Source: an uncultured Myxococcales bacterium (GTDB lineage: Bacteria > Myxococcota_A > UBA9042). From it: a stretch of DNA of 64,000 nt. The stretch is taken from NCBI GenBank assembly GCA_903842345.1, contig CAIMLR010000039.1:62001-126000 (forward strand), written 5' to 3'. The notes beneath the pieces are model-generated. The model was not told where the DNA came from, did no database searches, and worked only from the letters and a program-made list of their open reading frames with translations. This document shows, piece by piece, positions 17,237-27,200 of this stretch. The position numbers and the translations under genes were made by a program. How positions within the stretch are numbered: position 1 is the first letter of the stretch; the number at the start of each line of letters is the position of its first letter.

Positions 17237-18766
17237 TCAGCCCAACACGGCCTTCAGCATCTGCACATCCCCCTGCACGGCCGTGCGCTGCCAATAAAAC
17301 CTCAGCCCGCGCTCCCCGCCCAGCTCCTCACCGCCGCCGGCCTTGCCCGGCCCGCCATGCACCAGCGCCGGCATCACCGCGCCATGACCGGTGCCCTGGT
17401 CAAACACCTTGGAGCTCGCCCAGTACACGCGGCCCGTCCACGGCGCGATGCCCAACAGCACGGTCCGCGACCACGCCGCGTCGTCGCTGTACACGCTCGT
17501 CGCCAAGCTGCCGCCGCCGCGCGCCACCAACTGCACCGCCAGTTCCGCCGACCCGTCGTACGGCAGCACCGTCGCCACGGGGCCAAAGACCTCATGGTCG
17601 TGCACGTACTCCGCGTCCAGACCCGCGTTGCTCCAGAACAGCTGCGGCCCGATGAAGCAGCCGCCGTCCGGCGCCTTGCCCGCGAACACGTTTTCCGCGT
17701 GCTTGCTCAGCTCCGCCACGCCCGCGATCACATCGCGCTGCTGCGAAGGTCCCGCCAGCGGCCCCAGGTTCGTCCGATCTTCGGCCGGATCGCCGACCTG
17801 GATATCGCCCAGCCGCGCGATCAACTCCGCCTTGAGCGCCTCCGCCTGCTCGTGCGGCACAAAAATCCGCCGGATCGCCGTGCATTTCTGTCCGGCCTTC
17901 TGGGTAATTTCCCGGGCGATTTCCGCGACCGCCATGTTGAACAGGTCGGAGCCCTCCACCACGTCCGGCGCGAGCACACACGCGTTGAGCGAATCCGCTT
18001 CCACGTTCACCGGCACGCTGTGGGCGATCACCGCCGGATGCTGGCGGATCGTCTGCCCGGTCGCGCCCGAGCCGGTAAACACAATCGCGTCCTGCGGCCC
18101 CACGTGATCGAGCAGGTCGCCCGCCGATCCGACCAGCAACTGCACCGCGCCCGCCGGCAGCAGCCCCTGCTCCAGCCACAGTTCGACGATCTTCACGGAC
18201 AGCCACGCCGTCGCCGTACCCGGCTTGGCCAGCACCGGCACGCCCGCGAGGATCGCCGTCGCCAGCTTCTCGCACAGGTTCCACGCCGGAAAATTGAACG
18301 CGTTGATGTGGATCGCCACGCCGACCTTGGGCGTCAGGATGTGCTGGCCCAGGAAGCGCGCCGAGCGCGAGAAGCGGATCGCCTCGCCGTCCAAAAGGAA
18401 CGTCCGCTCGCCGAGCGTCTTCCCGAGGTTGGCATAAAACGCCAGCGTGCCCGCCGCGCCGTCGATGTCGAACTTCGCGTCGCTGCGGGTCGTGCCCATG
18501 TTTTGCCGCGACACGTCGATTAGCGCGTCGCGCGCGCCGTGGATCGCCGCCGACAGCTTGTTCAGCAGGTCACCGCGCTGGGCAAGCGTCATCGCCCGCA
18601 GCGTCGGTCCACCAACCGTGCGCGCGTGCTGCAGCGCACCCGCGAGATCCAGGCCGCGCGTGCTTGTCTGGGCGATCGCCGTCTTGTGCGTCGGGTCGTA
18701 GAGCGGCGTTTGCGGATCCTGACCGCTTTGCCAAGTGTCGCGCAGATAGGAAGAAAGCGTGATCAT
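17237..18766 (-). CDS. PaaZ/BoxD-type aldehyde dehydrogenase
   Basis: The 509-residue product starts MITLSSYLRDTW, which is typical of the PaaZ aldehyde dehydrogenase domain. It contains the NAD-site segment FTGSGATGQ, the general-base region NVEADSLNA, and the catalytic cysteine in GQKCTAIRR. The C-terminal GGPGKAGGGEELGG is also typical. There is no MaoC hydratase domain after it, so it is closer in build to BoxD-like 3,4-dehydroadipyl-CoA semialdehyde dehydrogenases than to full PaaZ. It would oxidise a CoA-bound semialdehyde from aromatic breakdown. No other aromatic-degradation gene lies in the window, so its pathway is open. A TTGAGG box precedes the ATG. Confidence 0.85.
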   Translation of the reverse strand: MITLSSYLRDTWQSGQDPQTPLYDPTHKTAIAQTSTRGLDLAGALQHARTVGGPTLRAMTLAQRGDLLNKLSAAIHGARDALIDVSRQNMGTTRSDAKFDIDGAAGTLAFYANLGKTLGERTFLLDGEAIRFSRSARFLGQHILTPKVGVAIHINAFNFPAWNLCEKLATAILAGVPVLAKPGTATAWLSVKIVELWLEQGLLPAGAVQLLVGSAGDLLDHVGPQDAIVFTGSGATGQTIRQHPAVIAHSVPVNVEADSLNACVLAPDVVEGSDLFNMAVAEIAREITQKAGQKCTAIRRIFVPHEQAEALKAELIARLGDIQVGDPAEDRTNLGPLAGPSQQRDVIAGVAELSKHAENVFAGKAPDGGCFIGPQLFWSNAGLDAEYVHDHEVFGPVATVLPYDGSAELAVQLVARGGGSLATSVYSDDAAWSRTVLLGIAPWTGRVYWASSKVFDQGTGHGAVMPALVHGGPGKAGGGEELGGERGLRFYWQRTAVQGDVQMLKAVLG

Positions 18767-18880
18767 GTATGCCTCAAGAGGGTGTTGCCGGGCGCGCAAG
18801 GTAACGTAGCCGGACGTTTGCGGCAACGGCCGAGTCACGGCATGCTCGCGCAACCGGCGAGACCGGATGGGGAGATGGAC

Positions 18881-19390
18881 ATGCGGACGATGCTGGTGCG
18901 GATGGTGATGGCGACGGCGCTGCTGGTGGCGATGCCGGCATGGGCGGGCGAGAAGGAAAAGACGGCGGCGCTGGAGCTGGTCAAGATGGTCGTGCCGCAT
19001 GAGACGTACGACCAGATGATGGAGCAGATGACGGCGGCGATGTCCGATCAGTTCCGCAAGGCTGGCGAGAAGCTGCCGGCGGATTTTGACAAGAAGATCA
19101 CCGCGGCGGTCAACGACGTGATGTCCTATGACGACGTGCTGAGCTGGACCGCCGACATCTACGCCGCGCGGTTCACCGTGGAAGAACTCAAGGACATTGA
19201 GAATTTTTACCGCACGCCCGTGGGCAAGAAAGTGATGAAGCTGCTGCCGGAGCTGAGCGCGGAGATCGGCAAGAAGATCGCGACGATCCTGCCGGAGCGC
19301 ATGCCCGCGGCACTGAAGAAGCACGGGCTGATGCCCGATGAAGATGCACCGGCTGAAGCAGCGCCGCCGGCGAAGACCAGGAAGAAGTAG
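18881..19390 (+). CDS. DUF2059 exported protein
   Basis: The 169-residue protein has a signal peptide (hydrophobic core, then PAWAGE). The mature part is mainly helical and contains the DUF2059 hallmark FTVEELKDIENFYRTPVGKKV followed by MKLLPEL. The tail is Ala/Pro/Lys-rich. GGGGAG 6 bases before this ATG favours it over an ATG two codons upstream. Proteins of this family are periplasmic with no known activity. The gene diverges from the aldehyde dehydrogenase (114-bp gap) and converges on miaE. Confidence 0.8.
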   Translation: MRTMLVRMVMATALLVAMPAWAGEKEKTAALELVKMVVPHETYDQMMEQMTAAMSDQFRKAGEKLPADFDKKITAAVNDVMSYDDVLSWTADIYAARFTVEELKDIENFYRTPVGKKVMKLLPELSAEIGKKIATILPERMPAALKKHGLMPDEDAPAEAAPPAKTRKK

Positions 19391-19402
19391 CGCCTCGCAA
19401 CG

Positions 19403-19978
19403 CTACGCGTGAATCCGCGCGATCGGCGGCAGATTCTGCAAGATCGCGCACTCCGCCTCGGCCAGCTCCTGCAACCGCACGCGCACTTCTTCGCGCGGCG
19501 CCTGCATCTCGGCCAGGCGAATGAAGATGCCATAGTGGCGCGCTTCTGACTCCAGCAGGCTGCGAAACGTCTGGCGCAGGTGCGCGTCCGGGTGGTGCTC
19601 GCTCAACAGGCGGAAGCGTTCGCAGGACCGCGCTTCGATCAGCGCGCCCACCAGCAGCAAGTCCACAAGCTTGTGCGGCGCGCCCTTGCGGACCTGGCCA
19701 AAAAGCTGCGCCTGATAGCCGGAAGGCGATTGCGCGACCATCCCCACTTGGCGCGCGCGCAGGATCGCCAGGACCAGCTCAAAATGCTCCAGCTCCTCGC
19801 GCGCCAGCGCCAGCATCGGCTCCTGCAGTTCGGGATGGTCCGGATAGCGGCCCAGGAGGTTCAGCGCATTCGCCGCGGCCTTGCGCTCGCAGTGCGCGTG
19901 GTCGATGAGCACGTCGTCCGTATGGGCAATGGCGCGCTGGAGCCAGGCGTCTTGGGTATGCGATTGCAGGCAGAGCAT
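19403..19978 (-). CDS. miaE: tRNA-(2-methylthio-N6-isopentenyl-A37) hydroxylase
   Basis: MiaE is a nonhaem di-iron monooxygenase that hydroxylates the isopentenyl side chain of the modified A37 of tRNAs reading codons that begin with U. The 191-residue protein has four helices with di-iron ligand motifs: DHAHCERKAAANA, REELEHFE, LIEARSCERF and LLESEARHYGIF. The length is usual for the family. GGAGG lies 7 bases before the ATG. Neighbouring genes give no functional link. Confidence 0.9.
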   Translation of the reverse strand: MLCLQSHTQDAWLQRAIAHTDDVLIDHAHCERKAAANALNLLGRYPDHPELQEPMLALAREELEHFELVLAILRARQVGMVAQSPSGYQAQLFGQVRKGAPHKLVDLLLVGALIEARSCERFRLLSEHHPDAHLRQTFRSLLESEARHYGIFIRLAEMQAPREEVRVRLQELAEAECAILQNLPPIARIHA

Positions 19979-20047
19979 CGTGGGCCTCCAGGTGCGCGCG
20001 GCGCGGCGTTGTAGCACAATCTGCCGCAGCTGCAGAGGGAGGCGAGG

Positions 20048-20653
20048 ATGCGAACGACGGGAATGGTGCTTGTGGCACTGCTGATGCTGGGACAGGTGGC
20101 GGAGGCCAAGGAGAAGAAGCCCGAGGCCAAGGTGACGGCGCCCGCGACGCCAGTGGCCAAGCCGGTGGACAAGGACGCGCTGACGATCAAGCGGCTGGTG
20201 GACGGGTTGCGACAGGCGGCCAAGGCGTCCGCGGCGGCCAAGGAAGAGCCGGATCTGGTGTCCCTGCTGCTGGGCACCGTGGCGGAGACGGCGGTTTCAG
20301 GCGTCATCCACGGGCACTACGCGCTGGCGGGGTGCGGGCAGGCGCTGCGCTCGGGCGGCATGGGCGCGGACGACACGCGGGCGTACGCGCGGGACATGGC
20401 GCAGAACTGGCAGCAGACGAGCCAACTGTACGGCCGGCTGGCGGCGCACAAGGCGTTTGATCCGGAGCTGCGCAACATTTTCCAGTCGCTGGCGCTGATC
20501 AACGAGAAGGCCAGCCAGACCGCGGGGCTGCTGGCGCATTGGGCGGAACTGACGAGCGACAACGGCCGCGCGGCGACGTTTGAGGCGGCGCTGGAGGACT
20601 ACCGCGGCCAAGTGAAGGCGTTTGTGGCGTTTGTGCAGGGGCCGGGAAAGTAG
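20048..20653 (+). CDS. Hypothetical exported helical protein
   Basis: The 201-residue product has a signal peptide (MRTTGMVLVALLMLGQ, cleavage near VAEA-KE) and then a Lys/Pro/Ala-rich linker to about residue 45. The remainder looks helical, with a short Gly/His segment (GVIHGHYALAGCG) and a Cys at about residue 96. No family is recognised. It diverges from miaE with a 69-bp gap and converges on the next gene. Its size and layout suggest a periplasmic protein. Confidence 0.6.
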   Translation: MRTTGMVLVALLMLGQVAEAKEKKPEAKVTAPATPVAKPVDKDALTIKRLVDGLRQAAKASAAAKEEPDLVSLLLGTVAETAVSGVIHGHYALAGCGQALRSGGMGADDTRAYARDMAQNWQQTSQLYGRLAAHKAFDPELRNIFQSLALINEKASQTAGLLAHWAELTSDNGRAATFEAALEDYRGQVKAFVAFVQGPGK

Positions 20654-20656
20654 GGC

Positions 20657-21295
20657 TCATTCCTTGCGGCGCAGAAACGTGCCCGTCAGCCGCTTCCACA
20701 GATTGTCCGGCGGCGGTGGCGGTGGCGGCAACTGCGACGGCCGCGCGACGCGGGTCAGCAGGAAGGTCATCGACTGGCCCATCGCCTCGATCGGCGATTC
20801 GTTCCGCCAGCTCATCCGGAGCGCCAACTGGATACCGTGCAAACTGTCCGCTGAAACGCCGTTGCCGTGACCGTTGAGCATGCAATAGCGGCCATCGGGC
20901 GCGCTCCAGCACAGCTCCAGACTCAGCGCCCGCACCGGCGCCACATTGCCCACAACCAGCGTGACCGCGCCGCGGGACAACACGATGCCGTGCGGCCCGG
21001 TCAGTGGAACGGCCACCACGCGGCCGGTGACAAAGCCGGTGGATTCGCCCTCCTGCATCATCGTCAGGCGATCGGGCAGATCAAACTGCAAATCCGCGCT
21101 GGCTTGGATGGGCTCGGCAAGCGCCGCGCTGTCCGCCACGGGCGTCAGCAGGAAATCCCAGCGCTCGCGCCATTGCACGGGCCCTTCATTGGGCGCCGGC
21201 ACTTCCATGCGCGTGGCAGCGAGATCGAGATGGGGAGGTGGCGCGTATCCGTTCGTCACAGGCACCGGATCGGCGGCTCGCTGCCGCAACGGCAC
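20657..21295 (-). CDS. Hypothetical protein with a proline-rich tail
   Basis: The 212-residue product begins at a GTG with no clear ribosome-binding site; an internal ATG at 21208 is an alternative. There is no signal peptide. The middle is predicted beta-rich (GFVTGRVVAVPL, AVTLVVGNVAPV, LSLELCWSAP) and the C-terminus has a proline run followed by LWKRLTGTFLRRKE. I recognise no known domain. It faces the gene at 20048-20653 with only 3 bp between stops and lies downstream of ffh. Confidence 0.5.
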   Translation of the reverse strand: MPLRQRAADPVPVTNGYAPPPHLDLAATRMEVPAPNEGPVQWRERWDFLLTPVADSAALAEPIQASADLQFDLPDRLTMMQEGESTGFVTGRVVAVPLTGPHGIVLSRGAVTLVVGNVAPVRALSLELCWSAPDGRYCMLNGHGNGVSADSLHGIQLALRMSWRNESPIEAMGQSMTFLLTRVARPSQLPPPPPPPDNLWKRLTGTFLRRKE

Positions 21296-21345
21296 CTACT
21301 TTGGCACAGGCGGACAGTGCGGGCTACCGCAAAAAAACGCCGCCG

Positions 21346-22968
21346 CTACTTCTTGCGGTTCTTCTTGCGCGCCTTGTCCGCCATCTTGTTCTTGGTCTTG
21401 CGCTTGTCGCGGTCCACGCCCTTGCCCGGCATCGGCTTGGCCTTGGGCGCTTCGCCCATGCCTGGAAAGCCGCCCATGCCCGGGAAACCGCCCATACCGC
21501 CCATGCCCGGCATTCCGGGCATCCCCGGCATGCCGCCGCCCATTCCGGGCATCCCGCCTTCCAGCTGGTCAAAGAACTGGTCCACGCCCACGCCCGGCTT
21601 GGCCATCGCGCCCATCTGGCCAAAGCCCGGCATCTTGCCCAGCAGGCCCGGCGACTGCCCAATCCGCACCATCAACTGCTTCATCACGTTGTAGCGCTGC
21701 AGCAGATCCTGCACTTCGGCCGGCTTGTGGCCGGAACCGCGGGCGATGCGCTGCAGGCGACGGGCGTTGATGATCTCCGGCTTCTTGCGCTCGTCCGGCG
21801 TCATCGACTGGATCATCGACTCGATGATCACAAGCTGTTTGTCGTCAAACTTGACGCCGTCGGCCATCGCGTCGCTGAAGAACGGCAGCTTCTCCATCAC
21901 GTCGCGCAGGCTGCCCATCTTCTTGAGCATGCGGATCTGCTCGAGAAAATCGCCCAGCGTGAACTTGCCGGACAGCATCTTCTTGGCGTCGCGCTCCGCC
22001 TGCTTCTCGTCGACGACCTTCTCAAAGTCCTGCATCAGGCCGACGATGTCGCCCATGCCGAGGATGCGGCTGGCCATGCCTTCCGCGCGGAACGGCTCCA
22101 GCTTGTCCAGGCCCTCGCCCATACCGGCAAATTTCACCGGCGCGCCTGTCACCACCTTGACCGACACCGCCGCGCCACCGCGTGCGTCGCCGTCCAGCTT
22201 GGTCAGCACAACGCCGTCAATGCCGACTTTCTCGTTGAACGCCTTGGCCGTCGTGACCGCGTCCTGACCGATCATCGCGTCGATGACGAGCAGCGTGTGA
22301 TCGATCGCGACAAGCGAGCGGATCTTGGTCAGCTCGTCCATCAGCGCCTGATCAATCGTCAGACGGCCCGCGGTATCGAAGATCACGACGTTGCGGCCGG
22401 TCTGCTTGGCCTGCAGCAGGCCCTTTTCACACAGCTCCGGCGGCAGCATGCCCGGCACGCTGAAGACCGGCACGTCCAGCCGTTCGCCCAGCACCTTGAG
22501 CTGATCGATAGCGGCCGGGCGGTAAATGTCCGCCGCCACGAGCAGCGGCCGGTGGCCCTGGTTCTTGAAGAGGTTGGCCAGCTTGCCGGCCGTCGTCGTC
22601 TTGCCGGAGCCCTGCAGACCCACCATCATGATGATCGTGATGCCGCTCTTCTTGATGGCAAGGCCCGGCTCGCCCGGGTCCATCAGGCGAATCAGCTCGT
22701 CGTGGCAGATTTTGACAAAATGATCCTGCGGCGAAACCTTGACGGTCCGTCCCTTGTCATCGGTCGCTTTGACGCGAACGACTTCGCCCAGCGCTTTCTC
22801 TTTGACGTCGGCCAAAAACTGTTTGACTACGCCGAATTCCACGTCCGCTTCGAGGAGCGATGTGCGAATGTCCGCGAGCACTTCATCCAGCGTCTCTTCG
22901 TCCAGCTCGCGGTAGCCTTGCAGGCGGTGGCGCGCAGAACGAAAGCCTTTGGTAATTGTTTCAAGCAT
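21346..22968 (-). CDS. ffh: Signal recognition particle GTPase Ffh
   Basis: Ffh binds 4.5S RNA and signal sequences and delivers ribosomes to FtsY at the inner membrane. The 540-residue protein has the N domain (METITKGF start region), the G domain with GLQGSGKTTTAGKLA, DTAGRLTID and TKLDGDARGG, and the M domain with IINARRLQRIARGSG. The C-terminus carries an unusually long Met/Gly/Pro tract (repeats of GMPGMGG and GFPGMGG) and a Lys-rich end, which makes it longer than the usual 450-500 residues. GAGG precedes the ATG. The frame is open further upstream without similarity. Confidence 0.97.
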   Translation of the reverse strand: MLETITKGFRSARHRLQGYRELDEETLDEVLADIRTSLLEADVEFGVVKQFLADVKEKALGEVVRVKATDDKGRTVKVSPQDHFVKICHDELIRLMDPGEPGLAIKKSGITIIMMVGLQGSGKTTTAGKLANLFKNQGHRPLLVAADIYRPAAIDQLKVLGERLDVPVFSVPGMLPPELCEKGLLQAKQTGRNVVIFDTAGRLTIDQALMDELTKIRSLVAIDHTLLVIDAMIGQDAVTTAKAFNEKVGIDGVVLTKLDGDARGGAAVSVKVVTGAPVKFAGMGEGLDKLEPFRAEGMASRILGMGDIVGLMQDFEKVVDEKQAERDAKKMLSGKFTLGDFLEQIRMLKKMGSLRDVMEKLPFFSDAMADGVKFDDKQLVIIESMIQSMTPDERKKPEIINARRLQRIARGSGHKPAEVQDLLQRYNVMKQLMVRIGQSPGLLGKMPGFGQMGAMAKPGVGVDQFFDQLEGGMPGMGGGMPGMPGMPGMGGMGGFPGMGGFPGMGEAPKAKPMPGKGVDRDKRKTKNKMADKARKKNRKK

Positions 22969-23121
22969 CTTGGCCTCGTGCGTGTGGTGCACCGCGTGCA
23001 GGGCGGGCGCGGCAGGGTAGAACCGCTGCGTTTGCATTTCAAGCTGTTGACCAAGGGATAGCACTTGGCGTGCAATACAAGGCCCTGCCCGTTTGTCGCG
23101 CACCTACAGCCCGGAGTCATC

Positions 23122-24204
23122 ATGTCGCAAGTTTGTCTCATCCTCGGTGGCACCAGCGTGCTGGAACGGAGCATTCAAAACGCCTTGGGCAGCGCGCCGA
23201 TCGTGGTTGGCAGCGTGGAAGAGGTCGTGACGGAGCTCGCGAAACACCCTGGCGCCGTGGTTGTGCTCGGTCCGACGTTCCGGCGTTCGCTGGCGGCGGT
23301 GGCGCAGATTCGCCCGGAGGGCAAGACGCAGCCGCAGATCCTCGTGATCTACCGCGATGATCAGAAAGACGAGGTCAAGCGCCATCAGCGCGGCAAGACG
23401 CTCGCCGACAAGTACGTGCTGCAGTCGCGCGCCGCCAAGGATCTGGAGCCGGCGATCAAGGCGCTGTTCGCGGCGGACGTCGAGGAACTCGACGCGGTGG
23501 AACTGCTGGACGACGACGGCGACGAGACGCTCGCTGAACTCGATGGCGCGGCGCTGGAGCTTGTGGAAGACGACGCGGAGGAGATGGCGGACGCGGATAT
23601 CCAGCTGATCGAGGACGACGAGGCGATGCCCGCGACGATCCAGATGGACGTTGTGACGCTGAGCGCCGACGACGCGCTGGAAGAAGCGCCGACAACGCCG
23701 ATGCCGGGACGCGCGACGGCGCACGATGAAGTCCTGGGCGAGCTGGACGTGGAGGAACTGGACGGCGAGGAGCTCGTGGAGACGCTGGAGCCGGAAGCGA
23801 TCGAGCTGACGGACGACGGCGACGAGCTGGAGGCGCTGGAAGAAGTGCTCGATGAAGCCGTTCTGGAAGAAGAGACCGAGGCGGAAGACGAGGCGCAAGC
23901 GCTGGACGCCGACGATCTGCGCGAAGAGACGGCGCACGAGCACGACAGTGCGGTTCACGCGGAGCTGCAGGGGCTGCGCGACAAGCTGCAGGTCAGCGCC
24001 GCGCAGGTCGACGGACTGGAAACGCAGAACGGCGAGCTGCAGGCCAAGCTGGGCAAACAGAACAGCGAGATCGCCGCGCTGCAGGAGCAGCTCAAGTCTG
24101 CGCGCAGCCAGATCGCGACGCTGCAGACCAAGATGATCGATTGCCGGATTCAGGCGGAGGAAGCCGCGGGCATCGTGAAGGCGCTGGCCAACAAGCTCGG
24201 GTAA
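23122..24204 (+). CDS. Pseudo-receiver / acidic / coiled-coil protein
   Basis: The 360-residue protein has an N-terminal domain of about 115 residues with the alternating strand-helix pattern of response-regulator receivers, ending in TLADKYVLQS in place of the usual K-P loop. The phospho-acceptor position is not Asp (VVVLGPTFRR in its place), so this is a pseudo-receiver. Residues about 120-290 are very acidic, and the last 80 residues are a heptad-patterned coiled coil. The layout is like AglZ and FrzS, polarity and motility proteins of Myxococcus, though sequence similarity is only suspected. GGAG precedes the ATG. It diverges from ffh with a 153-bp gap. Confidence 0.7.
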   Translation: MSQVCLILGGTSVLERSIQNALGSAPIVVGSVEEVVTELAKHPGAVVVLGPTFRRSLAAVAQIRPEGKTQPQILVIYRDDQKDEVKRHQRGKTLADKYVLQSRAAKDLEPAIKALFAADVEELDAVELLDDDGDETLAELDGAALELVEDDAEEMADADIQLIEDDEAMPATIQMDVVTLSADDALEEAPTTPMPGRATAHDEVLGELDVEELDGEELVETLEPEAIELTDDGDELEALEEVLDEAVLEEETEAEDEAQALDADDLREETAHEHDSAVHAELQGLRDKLQVSAAQVDGLETQNGELQAKLGKQNSEIAALQEQLKSARSQIATLQTKMIDCRIQAEEAAGIVKALANKLG

Positions 24205-24206
24205 GG

Positions 24207-27200
24207 CTACCAGCCGGTTGTGGGCACGCCGGTGACGACTTTGTTGGTGTTGTCGCCGAAGCACTTGACCGTCTTGTCGGTCAGCACGCCGCACACGTTG
24301 TTTTCGCCGACGCCGATGGACAGCCATTTGGTGTTGGCGGGCGGCGTTGAGGCGCCAAAGCCGGTCGTCGTCCAGCAGGTCAACGTGTTGTCAGACCGGA
24401 TCGCGCATGCCGATGTGCCGGCGCCGACCGAGAGGAAGCTGCCGGTGTTGGGCGCTGCCGAGACCGCGTAGCTGGAATTGTCGCCCCAGCACACGATGCC
24501 GCTGCCGGACTTGCGGATTCCGCATGTGAAGAAGTCGCCCGCGCTGATTTGGCTGAACGTCTCGCCCGCCGGCACGGTGGTCTGTTTGTAGGTTGTGCCG
24601 CCCCAGCAAGCGACGCTGCCGTCCGCGCGCAAGGCGCAGCTGTGGTCGTAGCCGCAAGAGACCTGGGAAAACGCGCCGGTTGGCACGTTGGTGGTCTGCA
24701 GCGTGTCGGTGGACCAGCATTTCAGCGTGTCGTCGGACTTGATGACGCACGCCTGCGGATTGCCGACCGAGACTTGCTTGACGCCGGTCTGCGTGGTGCT
24801 GAGCCCGGACGGGGTGCTGGCGCCCCAGCACTTCATACTGCCGGCGGCGGTCACCACGCAGGCAAAAGAGTAGCCGGCCGAGACCTGCACGTACGTGCCA
24901 GTCGGCGGCGCGGCGGCGTTGCCCCAGGCGAGCAGGGAGCCTGACGCGTTCAAGCCCTCCGCGTAGGTGTTGCCGGCGTCCGCAAACGGCAAGCCCGCGC
25001 AGATCTGCGTGTGCGTGCAGCCGCTCGCCGGGACGCACGCGTCCGCCGTGCACACGTTGCTGTCGTCGCAGCTGCTGGCCGCGCCTTTGCACGCGCCGGC
25101 GCTGCAGGCGTCCGGACCGGTGCACGGGTTGCCGTCGTCGCACGCGAGCGCGTTGTTGCCGTGGCTGCAGCCGCTCGCTGCGGCGCACGCGTCCGTTGTG
25201 CACACGTTGCCATCGTCGCAGTTGACGGCCGTGCCTTTGCAGGTCCCCGTCGCGCAGCTGTCGCCCGTGGTGCACGCGCTGCCGTCGTCACACGCCGCGG
25301 TGCTCACCGTGTGGGTGCAGCCGCTGCCCGGCACGCACGCGTCCACGGTGCACGGATTGGCGTCATCGCACAGCCCTTCGTCCGTCTGGCCGTTGCAGTC
25401 GTTGTCTACACCGTCGCAGATCTCGGTCGCGCCGGGGTGGATGAGCGGCTTGCCGTCATTGCAGTCCAGGCTATTTGTCACAAACGTCGGCACCGGGCTG
25501 CACGACTGCAAGCTGACCAACGGGTTGCCATACGTGTCGCCATCGCCGTCGGCGAAGTAGACCGTGCCCGCGCCGTTGTCGATCGAGCCGTCGCAGTTGT
25601 CGTCCTTGCCGTTGCACGTCTCCGTCGCGCCGGGGTGGATGGCGCTGTCGGCGTCATTGCAGTCGCCTGGCACCGACGACGACCACAGGCCACTCGCCGC
25701 GCACATGCACTTGATGAGCGCCTGCGTGGTGCCGTAGCCGTCGGTGTCGCCGTCGTAAAAGAAGTTGCTGCAGGTATCGAGCCCCGCGGGATCGGTCACG
25801 CCGTCGCAGTTGTTGTCCAAGCCGTCGCAGATCTCCGGCGCGCCGGGGTGCACGCTGGCGTGCGTGTCGTCGCAGTCGGTGGCGTCGAGCGTGTGGTAAA
25901 CAGGGTCGGCGGCGCACGCGCATTTCACGTCCTGGCCGCCGTAGCCGTCGAGATCGGCGTCCACGTGGAAGCTGCTGCAGCCCTTGGCGCCCAGCTCGTC
26001 GGTCTGGCCGTTGCAGTTGTCGTCCAACGTGTTGCAGGTCTCCGTGGCGCCCGGGTGGATGGCGCTCGACGCGTCATTGCAGTCGCCGCCGATGGACACC
26101 GGATGCGCTGCGTCGGCCGCGCACAGGCAGGCCGCGACGTCGCCGCCATAACCGTCCTTGTCGCCGTCCGCATAGAACGTCGTGCAGTCGACGGGCGGAC
26201 CTTCGTCCGTCTGGCCGTTGCAGTTGTCGTCCGCGTTGTTGCATTTTTCCGGCGCGCCCGGATGGATGCCCGCGCTGGCGTCGTTGCAGTCGCCGGCCTT
26301 GTTGGCCGTGTGGTTGGCGTCCGAGACGCAGAGGCATGCGGCCGCGCCGGCGCCATAGCCGTCTTTGTCGCCATCCAGGTACCAGGAGCTGCAGCCGACC
26401 GCCGCGCCCTCGTCCTGTTTGCCGTTGCAGTCGTCGTCCTTGCCGTTGCTGCAGATCTCCTGCGCCTTGGGATGCACGCTGGCGTCGCCGTCATCGCAGT
26501 CGCCGCCCGCCGCCGCGGTATACGCGCCGGTTGGCCCGCAACTGCACTGGCTCACGCCCGCGCCGTAGCCGTCCCCGTCGCCGTCCACGTAGAACGCCGT
26601 GCAGCCGGGACCGCCCACTGCCACGTCCGTCTCGCCATCGCAGTTGTCGTCCACGCCGTTGCCGCAGGTGTCCGGCTGGCCGGGATGGATCGCCGCGCTG
26701 CTGTCGTTGCAGTCGCCGCCGCCGAACTTGCAGACCTTTGGCGTGCCGACAACGCTCGCCGCTTGATTGCACCAGCCGTCGCCGTCCGCGTCGCAGCCTT
26801 CGTCGGTTACGCCGTTGCAGTTGTCGTCGACGTCGTTGCAGATTTCCGGCGCGCCGGGGTAGACCGCGTAGTTGTTGTCGTCGCAGTCGGTGTTGCCGGC
26901 CGCCAGACTGGTGCCGACGTTGCTGCACAGGCACGTCGCGGCGCCGGCGCCGATGCCGTCGCCATCGTTGTCGCCGTAAAAGGACGTGCAGCCCGTGGCG
27001 CCCAGTTCGTCCGTCAGGCCGTTGCAGTTGTCATCCATGCCGTTGCAGGCTTCTGCCACCGCGGCCGGCGCGTCACACGCGGAGAGGCCGCCCGCCAGGC
27101 ACGTCCGCTTGCCTTGGCACGTCCCAACGCCGTTCTTGGCCACGCAAGGCGTCGAGGCGCCGTCGGCGGTCGCCTGCGCGGAGCACGGGCATTCGCCGCT

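Noticed and set aside
16619-18523. 634-codon plus-strand open frame
   Set aside because: It runs through the palindromic repeats and then antisense to the aldehyde dehydrogenase. The repeats give the repeated AKREAQS-like peptide that looks like a motif.
25370-27060. Regularly spaced repeats that could be taken for a CRISPR array
   Set aside because: The periodicity is that of the MopE-type codon repeats inside a gene. Repeats are imperfect, in frame and without constant spacers.
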